NCBI GenBank assembly: GCA_944323275.1
Contig: CALUSA010000014.1
Span: 1-35,297 of the forward strand
Source: Candidatus Gastranaerophilales bacterium
GTDB taxonomy: Bacteria > Cyanobacteriota > Vampirovibrionia > Gastranaerophilales > Gastranaerophilaceae
Direction: 5' to 3'
DNA length: 35,297 nt
Part shown: positions 7,376-14,753 of the stretch, piece after piece
How the letters are laid out: every line of letters begins with the position of its first letter
Position numbering within the stretch: the first letter of the stretch is position 1
Program-made: the position numbers and the translations under genes
The notes under the pieces: generated by a model
Database searches by the model: none
The model's input: the letters and a program-made list of their open reading frames with translations, nothing else
Told to the model about the DNA's origin: nothing

Positions 7376-8773
7376 TTAGGCTTTTTCCATATATCTTTCA
7401 AACAATTGCTCCATAAGCTCCAATGTCATATCAATTTCTTCATCGGATATGTAAAGCTGCGGAACTATTGTGATTATGTTTTTAAAATAACCGCCGTTAT
7501 TGAGTATAAGACCGCATTTTTTGCCTTTATAGGTCAAATCACCTTTAAGACCGGCTTCAATAATTTCATCACAAAGTTCCCGGGCAGGTGTATAGCCGTC
7601 ATTTTCGGTAACTTCAACACTCAGCGCAAAGCCGAGTCCGTTTACCGTGCCGATATTTTTGTATTTCTTTTCAAGAACTTTCAAGCCGTCTAAGAATTTT
7701 TTGCCCTTGCGTGCAATTTCTTTTTCAAGGGTTTCTCTTTCTTCTTCAAATATGCACATAACCTCATAGCCTGCACGTGTGCCTATCGGATTTGCAGCAT
7801 AAGTTGAGTGTGTTCTGCCGGCAGGGAATATTTTAGGATTAATCAATTCCTCTTTAGCCCACATGCCGGCAAGCGGATTCATACCGTTTGTGATAGATTT
7901 TGCAAAAGTCATTGCATCAGGTTTTGCGCCAAAGTGTTCCATAGCCCAGAGTTTGCCTGTTCTAAAGCAGCCCATTTGAACCTCATCAACCATAAAAAGA
8001 ATATTATGCTCGTCAAGAACTTCTTTAAGTGCTTTAAAGTAACCTTTAGGCGGAACAATATAACCGCCTGTGCCCAGGAGCGGTTCTGCTATAAAACCGC
8101 CGAATTCGCAATCCTTTGTTTTGGGGTCACAAACGCCGTTATATTCACTTTCAAAAAGTCTTGCAAACTGTTTTACGCAGTACATTCCGCAGGTTTCGCA
8201 ATTTTTTCCGTAATGACAGCGAAAGCAATAAGGAAACGGAACAAAATGTGCGGTGTCTGAAATATGCCCGAAATGTTCTCTGTATCTGTAGCTTGAAGTT
8301 ACTGCAGTTGTGCCGATTGTTCTGCCGTGATATCCGCCCATAAACGCAAACATTCTCGGTTTTTTTGTGTAATTACGGATTAACTTCAACATATCTTCGT
8401 TAACCTGAGCACCGCCTACGTTGAACTGTACACGACCTTTAATGCCGTATCTGTCAATGTTGGCTTTGGCAATTTTTTGTGCCAGTAGTGCTTTGTAGTC
8501 ATACAAAAATCTTGAAGATATTTGCGGCATTGTCTGATACTGGTCAAGTACAGCATTTAGCACCCTTTTGTTTTTATAGCCGAGGTTGCAGCTGGAATAC
8601 CACATCTGTAAATCCAGATACGGCGTATCTTTGCTGTCATACATATAAGAGCCTTCACAATCTCTGAATATGGTTTGTTCCTCGTGATAGTGAACGGTAT
8701 CACCCCAGGAGCAATATTCTTTATCTATTGCTTTAATTTCCTCATCTGACAACCGCATTTTTGTGCCGGGCAT
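7376..8773 (-). CDS. Class III PLP-dependent aminotransferase
   Basis: 465 aa, a full-length class III (omega-amino acid type) aminotransferase. Visible landmarks are GGYHGRTIGTTAVTSS in the substrate/phosphate region, FIAEPLLGTGG, the PLP aspartate in MVDEVQMGCFRTG, and the Schiff-base lysine in TFAKSITNGMNPL. Between them sits PYCFRCHYGKNCETCGMYC, a five-cysteine segment that matches the PYCxRC..G...CG..C stretch found in some GABA/ornithine-type members. The substrate is unknown. GGAGAG upstream supports this start. It lies 16 bases after the HAD phosphatase gene and just before the hydrolase, so it is part of the same operon. A BioA role (DAPA synthesis) is conceivable next to a BioF-like gene but the sequence looks more like the GABA/ornithine branch. 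Confidence 0.85.
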   Translation of the reverse strand: MPGTKMRLSDEEIKAIDKEYCSWGDTVHYHEEQTIFRDCEGSYMYDSKDTPYLDLQMWYSSCNLGYKNKRVLNAVLDQYQTMPQISSRFLYDYKALLAQKIAKANIDRYGIKGRVQFNVGGAQVNEDMLKLIRNYTKKPRMFAFMGGYHGRTIGTTAVTSSYRYREHFGHISDTAHFVPFPYCFRCHYGKNCETCGMYCVKQFARLFESEYNGVCDPKTKDCEFGGFIAEPLLGTGGYIVPPKGYFKALKEVLDEHNILFMVDEVQMGCFRTGKLWAMEHFGAKPDAMTFAKSITNGMNPLAGMWAKEELINPKIFPAGRTHSTYAANPIGTRAGYEVMCIFEEERETLEKEIARKGKKFLDGLKVLEKKYKNIGTVNGLGFALSVEVTENDGYTPARELCDEIIEAGLKGDLTYKGKKCGLILNNGGYFKNIITIVPQLYISDEEIDMTLELMEQLFERYMEKA

Positions 8774-8789
8774 TTTTCTCTCTCCTTAA

Positions 8790-9437
8790 TTACAACAATT
8801 TTATATAATCTTCTATTTCTTTAAAAGATTTAAATTCTATCATATTATCAATTTTAGTATTTTTACAATACTCCAACAGTCTGCCCTTAGCAAACAAAAA
8901 ATCCGCATTTTTAGAGGCGCAAAAGTCCGATATTCCGTCACCGGCATACAATACACGTTTTGTAACAATTCTGTTCGATTTTATTACATTACATTTGCAC
9001 ACTCCGGAACGTGGAGTACAAAATTCATTATAGTTCGGAAAAAAAGTTTGGAATTTTCCGTTTTCTATTTTCAATTTGTTTGAAAAAATTTTTATGCCGG
9101 AAATATTATAATTCTTCAAAATCCGTTCGATAAAGTAGTCAAATCCGTCAGATACTATATAAAAATCAATATTTTGTGATTTTATATAATTTAAAAAATT
9201 AACAAAAGTTTCATCAATTTCTATGGAATCAACAAAATTTTCTAAAAGTTTGTAATCCACATTGTCAAAAAGCTGCATTTGTTTTTCAATACATTCTTTT
9301 GAACCGATTTTTCCTTCTATCCATTCTTTTTCGGATTCAAGCCATCTGTCGCCTGCGTATATCCGTAAAAATTTATTTAAAGTATCTTCTTTTGTAATAG
9401 TACCGTCAAAATCACAAAAGAACTGATAATTTTTCAT
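8790..9437 (-). CDS. HAD-family phosphatase, MtnX/SerB-like
   Basis: 215 aa. Motif I is FCDFDGTITKED (7-18), with D9 as the nucleophile and D11 as the acid/base. Motif II is the serine in FYIVSDGFDYFIE and the last motif is YAGDGISDFCA. This is the HAD subfamily IB layout of phosphoserine phosphatase and MtnX-type enzymes. The cysteine-rich insert CTPRSGVCKC is unusual and sits near the lid of the active site. The ATG at 9437 has AAGGAA 8 bases upstream, better than the ATG 18 bases earlier. It is cotranscribed with the aminotransferase, so it may remove a phosphate from an intermediate of the same pathway; the substrate is not known. Confidence 0.82.
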   Translation of the reverse strand: MKNYQFFCDFDGTITKEDTLNKFLRIYAGDRWLESEKEWIEGKIGSKECIEKQMQLFDNVDYKLLENFVDSIEIDETFVNFLNYIKSQNIDFYIVSDGFDYFIERILKNYNISGIKIFSNKLKIENGKFQTFFPNYNEFCTPRSGVCKCNVIKSNRIVTKRVLYAGDGISDFCASKNADFLFAKGRLLEYCKNTKIDNMIEFKSFKEIEDYIKLL

Positions 9438-9459
9438 AAACTTTTCCTTATCCACTTAA

Positions 9460-9726
9460 TTAGTCATTATATAATAAACAGAGTTCTTCTTTTTGTTTGC
9501 GTTTAAGTTTTTTTATGCGGCATTCTTCTTTCATTGCTTCGGATTTTGTGGTGAACTCTTTGACATAAACCATTTTTAAAGGTTTATGTGCCCTTGTATA
9601 TTTTGCTGCAAGACCCGCTTTGTGTTTTTCAAAACGTTTTTCAGGGTCATCCGTATAGCCGCAGTACAGTTTGTTATCAACTGTTAAAATAAGATATGTA
9701 TAATATTTTTTATCACTGTTTTCCAT
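9460..9726 (-). CDS. GIY-YIG superfamily protein (YhbQ/UPF0213-like)
   Basis: 88 aa, the size of stand-alone GIY-YIG domain proteins. The N-terminal YYTYLI and KLYCGYTDDPEKRFEKH correspond to the GIY and YIG strands and the arginine helix. The later KEFTTKSEAMKEECRIKKLKR contains the conserved glutamate region and a basic helix typical of this family. Members are single-domain nucleases or nuclease-like proteins with poorly known roles. The first strand reads YTY rather than GIY, which is common in this group. Its ATG lies two bases after the stop of the dihydrouridine synthase gene, so translation is probably coupled. Confidence 0.88.
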   Translation of the reverse strand: MENSDKKYYTYLILTVDNKLYCGYTDDPEKRFEKHKAGLAAKYTRAHKPLKMVYVKEFTTKSEAMKEECRIKKLKRKQKEELCLLYND

Positions 9727-9728
9727 CT

Positions 9729-10787
9729 TTACAAAGCCTGTTGTGATATTTGATTCAATTCTTCAACAATTACATTGTAATCTGTTGCGCTCATAAGCTT
9801 GCCTCTGACAGCAGCCGCATTTTGAATACCTCTTATGTAATACGGATAAAATTTTCTCATAAAAGGAATTGCGTTTTTCTTGCCACGCAAATTGACTTCG
9901 GCATCGAGATGTTGTTTTGCCCATTTTATTTTTGTTGATATACCGGCTTCTGCAAGTAATTCGCCTGTTAAAAGGAAGTGTTCTATCCTGTGTATTAAAT
10001 CAGGAGCACCTAAAGTTCCACGACCTATTGCCACTCCGTCCACACCTGTTATTTCAAGACATTCTTTTGCGCTCTGCGGTGATACGACATCACCGTTTGC
10101 AAACACCGGAACGGTTATTTCTTTTTTTATACCGGAAATTTTGCTCCAGTCTGCACTGCCTGAATACATCTGGGCACGTGTTCGGCAATGGATTGTCATT
10201 GCATCAGCCCCAGAGTCCTGCATAAGATGTGCAAACTCAAGAAAATTTATTTCTGCAGAAGTATAGCCAAGACGAAATTTTACACTCAACGGAACCTCTT
10301 GCAGCACATCTTTTAATGCTTTTACAATATCCGAAGCCAGCTCAGGGGTTCGCATAAGTGCTGAACCGTCACCGCCGCACACCACTTTGCGCACCGGACA
10401 GCCCATATTTATATCGATAATAGACGGTTTTCTCTCCAGTTTCAAAAGTTTTTTTGCTGCATTTGCCATCATTTGAGGCTTATGCCCCGATAGCTGATAA
10501 ACAAGAGGAAACTCATTTTCACGGTTTTCAAGAATTTTATCCCCGTCTTTTCTGTTTTGCATAAGCATTTCAGAGCTTATCATCTCTGTGGTAAGAAGAC
10601 TGTTTGAGGAAAACATTCTTATCATCTGCCTGTACGGCAAATCTGTAATACCTGCCATAGGGGCAAGTGTTACCCGGCTTTTAAGCCCGACATTGCCGAT
10701 TTTTATAAGAATATCTTTGTTATTTTGTTGTTGAAGCAGCCGGGGTGCCTGATTTGTTTGCTGCCGGTTTGACTGCAGGTTGGTCAT
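9729..10787 (-). CDS. dusB: tRNA-dihydrouridine synthase (DusB-like)
   Basis: An FMN-dependent enzyme that reduces uridines in the tRNA D-loop. Landmarks are VTLAPMAGITDLPYR, the catalytic cysteine in NMGCPVRKV, KFRLGY, TIHCRTRAQMYSG, VFANGDVVSP and GRGTLGAP. The start is uncertain. The homologous part begins at ILIKIGN, 9 bases after the stop of the upstream TPR gene, but no ATG, GTG or TTG stands there. The available ATGs at 10787 and 10835 lie inside the TPR gene and would add a Q/N-rich leader. An ATT at 10712 is also possible. The ATG at 10787 is given here. The next gene follows at two bases. Confidence 0.88.
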   Translation of the reverse strand: MTNLQSNRQQTNQAPRLLQQQNNKDILIKIGNVGLKSRVTLAPMAGITDLPYRQMIRMFSSNSLLTTEMISSEMLMQNRKDGDKILENRENEFPLVYQLSGHKPQMMANAAKKLLKLERKPSIIDINMGCPVRKVVCGGDGSALMRTPELASDIVKALKDVLQEVPLSVKFRLGYTSAEINFLEFAHLMQDSGADAMTIHCRTRAQMYSGSADWSKISGIKKEITVPVFANGDVVSPQSAKECLEITGVDGVAIGRGTLGAPDLIHRIEHFLLTGELLAEAGISTKIKWAKQHLDAEVNLRGKKNAIPFMRKFYPYYIRGIQNAAAVRGKLMSATDYNVIVEELNQISQQAL

Positions 10788-12978
10788 AGGCTTTAAGTTC
10801 CTGTATCCTCTTTGTGGAATACCTTGTATAGTCATTTGTTTCGCCTACTTTTTTTGTTTCGGCAAGGTATTTTTTATAATAGCTCAAGGCATTTGTGTAC
10901 TGAGCAAGATAATCATAGTCTATTGCAATTGAATAATTTGTGATAGTGAGTTTGGGATTATATTGCAAAGCTTTTTTGTAATCATTAATTGCAAGCTGGT
11001 ATTTTTTCTGTGCATCATACACAGTAGCCCTGTAGTAGTAAGCATCTGCGTTTTTAGGGTCGGATTTGATTACGTTGTTTAAAACATTTAAAGCCTCAGC
11101 ATATTGTTGTTTGTCAATCATAGACAGAGCTTTATCCATCAATGCTGTGGATTCCTGTTCCGTAACATAAGCCAGCAAATCTTTTGTTGACTTGTGCTCG
11201 GGATTAAGAGCCAGTGCTTTTTGGGCATAAGCTTTTGCATTTGCATAATCATTTGCGTTTGCATAAGCAAGTGCGGTAAAATAAGCTGTTTCTACATTTT
11301 TGGGGTCAAGCTGCAGGGATTTTGCATAAGACTGTGCAGCCATTTTATTATTATTCATAGCCTGATAGCAGGCACCTATTCCAAGCAGAGCCTCGGGTGT
11401 CATCGGAACAATTTTGTTATAAACCTCTATTGCCTCCTGATATTTTTTGTCGGCATAAAGTTTTGAGGCGTCGTTATACAAAAGTGATACGGTTTCTGCA
11501 TCTATAGAGGCAAGCTGTTTTTTTATTGTCTGGTTTTCAGGAAACAGCCCCTGTGCATCATTCAAAACAGCACGTGCTTTATCATAGCTGCTTTGCTGCA
11601 TATAGGCTTGAGCCAGATTTACATAGGCGTTTTCATTCTTCGGGGCAAGTTTTATTACCTGATTATAATAAGGTATTGCCTCTGCGATTCTGTTTGCTTT
11701 ATGCAGTTCGTAAGCGTAATTGTATAAAAGTCCGGCATTTTTAGGTTCTTCAGTGATTTCCTGTTTTAAATAAGCCAGTTTTTCCTCAGGCGTCATTGTT
11801 GTTTCGTACATATTGTACAGTTCGTTTTTAATATCCTGATTAGACGGGTCAAGATTAAGAGCAAGTTTGTAGTTTTCTATAGCAGCTTCCTTTTTGCCTA
11901 GAGCTTTATAGCACTGTGCCTTGTACAGGTATGCAAGCATAAAATTAGGATTGAAATTTGTAATTGTGTCATAAGCTTCAATTGCAGTTTCGTAGTCCTT
12001 CTGCTCCTGATACAAAGTACCCATATTGAGGCGGGTATTAGTATTTGAAGGGTTTATTGATTCTGCTTTGCGATACTGAGCAAGTGCTCCCTCGTAATCT
12101 TTTTTCTTCTGCAGGACTGCCCCGAGATTTGCATGAGCTTCGGCATCCTGCGGATTGTCAACGACTTTTTGCCTCCAGATATTTTCCAAAGACATAAGTA
12201 TTTCATCGTTGCTGCCGGTTTTTGATAGAGCAAGGTTGTATTCTTCTGCGGCAAGATCAATTTTTCCGAGTCTTTCATAGGCACCTGCGAGTTTTAAATG
12301 AAGATCGCTGTTTTTGGCATCAAGTGCTATTGCCTGTTTTAAATTGTCAATAGCCATGGTATTTAAATTTAAAATATAATAAATCGAACCAATATTAGCT
12401 AGAGCATCTTTTCTGCAGTTCGTGTCGGTCACTGCTTTTTGAAATTCCGTCATTGCCGCTGCAAATTCCCCCTGAGCCCTTAAGGATTTCCCCATTGTAA
12501 GGTGCCCCTTTGGCGTCTGGTCAGCGTTTATTGCATACAGAATTGTTTCCAGATTTTCTTCCATTGTGTTTATGTCAGCAGCATATTTTGCCTCGACAGG
12601 CTCGTTATTGTAATATTTCATATAAAAAATTGCCGAACGAAGGTCATTAGCTGCTTTATTGTAATCCATTGCTTTGTTGTTATAGTACTGTGCCCTTTCA
12701 AGGTAAGTATTAACAAGCTGTATGCGGGCGGATTTGTCAATAGGATTTTCTCTCAAGGCTTTTCTGAATTCAGCAATAGCGGCACTGTAATTATTTGATT
12801 TTAAAAACTCAACACCTTTATTGTAATATGCAGTACCTGCCTGAGAATATTCGGTGTCATTATAATTGACATTAACAACATTTTCTTCGGAAAAGACGCT
12901 TCCTGCCCCGACGGTATTCATTATTGCAAGTATGAACAATATTGTTAGTAATCTCTGTTTTCCGGCTTTATTTTGCAT
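10720..12978 (-). CDS. Secreted or periplasmic TPR-repeat protein
   Basis: 752 aa. The start at 12978 has AAAGGCGGG about 8 bases upstream and gives a good signal peptide (KQRLLTILFILAIMNTVGAG); an ATG 18 bases further up is less likely. From about residue 40 to the C-terminus the protein is made of some 16 tetratricopeptide repeats, readable as units of about 34 residues that end in ALxxNP or ALxLDP. The C-terminus is a short P/A/S/T-rich tail. TPR proteins act as scaffolds for protein complexes; no catalytic domain is present. A TATAAT at 13019-13024 on the minus strand may be its -10 box. It heads the minus-strand run that includes the dihydrouridine synthase and the aminotransferase-BioF group. 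Confidence 0.88.
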   Translation of the reverse strand: MQNKAGKQRLLTILFILAIMNTVGAGSVFSEENVVNVNYNDTEYSQAGTAYYNKGVEFLKSNNYSAAIAEFRKALRENPIDKSARIQLVNTYLERAQYYNNKAMDYNKAANDLRSAIFYMKYYNNEPVEAKYAADINTMEENLETILYAINADQTPKGHLTMGKSLRAQGEFAAAMTEFQKAVTDTNCRKDALANIGSIYYILNLNTMAIDNLKQAIALDAKNSDLHLKLAGAYERLGKIDLAAEEYNLALSKTGSNDEILMSLENIWRQKVVDNPQDAEAHANLGAVLQKKKDYEGALAQYRKAESINPSNTNTRLNMGTLYQEQKDYETAIEAYDTITNFNPNFMLAYLYKAQCYKALGKKEAAIENYKLALNLDPSNQDIKNELYNMYETTMTPEEKLAYLKQEITEEPKNAGLLYNYAYELHKANRIAEAIPYYNQVIKLAPKNENAYVNLAQAYMQQSSYDKARAVLNDAQGLFPENQTIKKQLASIDAETVSLLYNDASKLYADKKYQEAIEVYNKIVPMTPEALLGIGACYQAMNNNKMAAQSYAKSLQLDPKNVETAYFTALAYANANDYANAKAYAQKALALNPEHKSTKDLLAYVTEQESTALMDKALSMIDKQQYAEALNVLNNVIKSDPKNADAYYYRATVYDAQKKYQLAINDYKKALQYNPKLTITNYSIAIDYDYLAQYTNALSYYKKYLAETKKVGETNDYTRYSTKRIQELKAYDQPAVKPAANKSGTPAASTTK

Positions 12979-13085
12979 AATGAGCCCGCCTTTCATGTAA
13001 TAGGTAAAATATGTATATATTATAAGTCAAATTTTAAAATTAGGAAAAAATGAGGTTTTTACGTTACAAAATATTACCGTTCGTA

Positions 13086-13113
13086 TTGCATAAAAAAAAT
13101 TACCATGTATGAT
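13086..13113 (+). promoter_or_regulatory. Probable promoter of the rpsE-secY operon
   Basis: TTGCAT (13086-13091), a 16-base spacer and TATGAT (13108-13113) make a plausible sigma-70 promoter. It would give a leader of about 135 bases before rpsE, containing a weak dyad with arms near 13117-13123 and 13136-13142 (ATTGTC/GACAAT). An independent promoter is expected because the usual upstream genes of the spc operon are absent. Confidence 0.45.
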
Positions 13114-13257
13114 AAATATTGTCAGAAAAGTTACCCGACAATTTAATAGACGTCCGGCGGATATATTCCAGCCTTATTTTTGTTGTTAAATTGTCTTTAA
13201 TATTTGCTAAAAAATATACCCGAAAGTTAATAATTAATACTAAGGAAAGGTAATAAA

Positions 13258-13938
13258 GTGGAAGAAAAAGAAATTCAAGAAGTTGAAACTGTTGAAACTG
13301 AACAAACTGCAGAAACAGCAGAAGTAAACGAAACTGTTGAAACAACAGAAGCTACCGAAAAACCTGCAGAAGAAAAACCTGCTCCGGCTAAAAAAGGCAG
13401 AGGTCAGGCTAAAGGCAAAGGCAGAAAAAAAGTAGAAACTGTTGAAAATGCACCTCAATCAGAATGGAAAGAAAGAGTTGTACAAATCAGCCGTGTAACA
13501 AAAGTTGTTAAGGGCGGTAAAAAATTAAGCTTCAGAGCTATTGTAATCGTAGGTAACTGCAACGGTCAGGTAGGTGTAGGCTGTGCTAAAGCTTCCGAAG
13601 TTATCATTGCTATTCAAAAAGCTATTGCAGAAGGCAGAAAAAACCTTATTACGGTGCCTATCTTCAAAACAACTATTCCTCACCCGATTACAGGTCGTTC
13701 AGGAGCAGGTGCTGTTATGTTGAAACCTGCTTCTCAAGGTACCGGTGTTATCGCAGGCGGTGCTGTTCGTGCAGTATTAGAGCTTGCAGGTATCGAAAAC
13801 ATTTTGAGCAAATCTTTAGGTTCAAAATCTCCGCTTAACGCAGCTAATGCTACAATGGAAGCTTTGAAAGAATTAAGAACTTTCAATGACGTTGCTAAAG
13901 TAAGAGGTTTGTCACTTAAACAAATGCTCAATGCATAA
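13258..13938 (+). CDS. rpsE: 30S ribosomal protein S5 with long N-terminal extension
   Basis: 226 aa. The core from about residue 67 ([20 protein letters not shown]) to the end is a complete S5, including the RNA-binding [19 protein letters not shown] and the C-terminal domain [21 protein letters not shown]5 sits in the small subunit and takes part in decoding accuracy and mRNA unwinding. The first 66 residues are extra: a strongly acidic E/T/V-rich stretch (1-44) followed by a basic patch [14 protein letters not shown] (45-58). Usual S5 proteins are about 165-175 aa. The start is GTG with GGAAAGG upstream; no other start would remove the extension cleanly. First gene of a four-gene ribosomal/secretion operon. 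Confidence 0.96.
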   Translation: MEEKEIQEVETVETEQTAETAEVNETVETTEATEKPAEEKPAPAKKGRGQAKGKGRKKVETVENAPQSEWKERVVQISRVTKVVKGGKKLSFRAIVIVGNCNGQVGVGCAKASEVIIAIQKAIAEGRKNLITVPIFKTTIPHPITGRSGAGAVMLKPASQGTGVIAGGAVRAVLELAGIENILSKSLGSKSPLNAANATMEALKELRTFNDVAKVRGLSLKQMLNA

Positions 13939-13985
13939 TTAACGTAAGTTTTAATCAGAACAAATAAGAAAAGGAAATAATTAAA

Positions 13986-14177
13986 ATGGCTAAAGATAAA
14001 ATGGAAAAAGTTTCGATTAAACTTACAAGAAGTTTAATCGGCTCAACAAAAGACCAGATAAAAGTCGTAAGAGCTCTCGGTCTTAAAAAGACTAACGATG
14101 TTGTTGAACATGTTGCCAGCCCCACAATTATGGGTATGGTAAACAAAGTTCCTCACCTTGTTACAGTGATTAAATAG
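13986..14177 (+). CDS. rpmD: 50S ribosomal protein L30
   Basis: 63 aa, the normal length of bacterial L30. The signature KVSIKLTRSLIGSTKDQIKV and RALGLKKTNDVVEH is clear. AAAAGGAA precedes the ATG. It lies between rpsE and rplO, its standard position in the spc operon. Cyanobacteria and plastids are known to lack L30, so its presence separates this organism from photosynthetic relatives and argues that the loss happened later in that lineage. Confidence 0.95.
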   Translation: MAKDKMEKVSIKLTRSLIGSTKDQIKVVRALGLKKTNDVVEHVASPTIMGMVNKVPHLVTVIK

Positions 14178-14207
14178 TACATAATTTAGAATAAGGACAA
14201 TATAAAA

Positions 14208-14660
14208 ATGGCAGAAAGAATAACTTTAGAAGATTTAAGACCTGCTGACGGTGCTACACACAAAACAAAAAGAGTAGGCAGAGGCAGATCCTCAGGACAC
14301 GGTAAAACTTCTTGCCGTGGTCACAACGGTGAAGGTCAACGTTCCGGCAACTCTCAAAAAAGAGGTTTTGAAGGCGGACAGATGCCGTCTTACAGACAAA
14401 TGCCGAAATTAAAAGGTTTTAAAAATTTTGCAGCTCTTAATTGCGCTGAAATCAACGTTAAAGACCTTGAAAAATTCGACGCCAAAGAAGTTGACTTAAA
14501 CTGGTTAATCGAAAACGGCAAAGCTCACCCGAGTTCTGAAATATTGAGAGTACTCGGCAACGGTGAAATTTCTAAAGCAGTAACTGTTAAAGCAAGATAT
14601 TTCACTCCGTCAGCTAAAGAAAAAATCGAAAAAGCAGGCGGTAAAGCTGAATTAGTTTAA
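14208..14660 (+). CDS. rplO: 50S ribosomal protein L15
   Basis: 150 aa, normal length. The glycine- and arginine-rich N-terminus with KRVGRGRSSGHGKTSCRGH and the segment EGGQMPSYRQMPKLKGF are diagnostic of L15, which helps assemble the large-subunit core. ATAAGGAC stands upstream of the ATG. It is followed by a strong 13-bp hairpin before secY. Confidence 0.96.
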   Translation: MAERITLEDLRPADGATHKTKRVGRGRSSGHGKTSCRGHNGEGQRSGNSQKRGFEGGQMPSYRQMPKLKGFKNFAALNCAEINVKDLEKFDAKEVDLNWLIENGKAHPSSEILRVLGNGEISKAVTVKARYFTPSAKEKIEKAGGKAELV

Positions 14661-14667
14661 AATGTTA

Positions 14668-14700
14668 TAACTGCAAGCCGAAAATTACGGCTTGCAGTTA
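14668..14700 (+). promoter_or_regulatory. Perfect 13-bp hairpin between rplO and secY
   Basis: TAACTGCAAGCCG (14668-14680) and CGGCTTGCAGTTA (14688-14700) are perfect inverted repeats with a 7-base loop. There is no run of T after the stem, only mixed A/T bases, so it is not a typical intrinsic terminator. It may slow or partly stop transcription, or protect or cut the mRNA, and so set the ratio of SecY to the ribosomal proteins. Confidence 0.7.
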
Positions 14701-14753
14701 ACTTATACTTACCGCACAAAATTTTGGGGCGGATTAATATGGAGAGAAAATAA

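Noticed and set aside
7808..8260. Open frame of 150 codons on the plus strand opposite the aminotransferase gene
   Set aside because: It lies wholly inside a conserved gene, with no ribosome binding site and a C/F/K-rich shadow composition.
8160..8260. Cysteine-rich segment of the aminotransferase as an iron-sulfur site
   Set aside because: The same pattern of cysteines occurs in ordinary members of the family, and the ligands cannot be judged from sequence.
7376..8773. Aminotransferase as BioA
   Set aside because: The five-cysteine segment and the general pattern look like GABA/ornithine-type enzymes; the nearby BioF-like gene alone is not enough.
14668..14700. Hairpin after rplO as an intrinsic terminator
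   Set aside because: No T run follows, and secY needs read-through from the same operon; kept as a possible processing or attenuation element.
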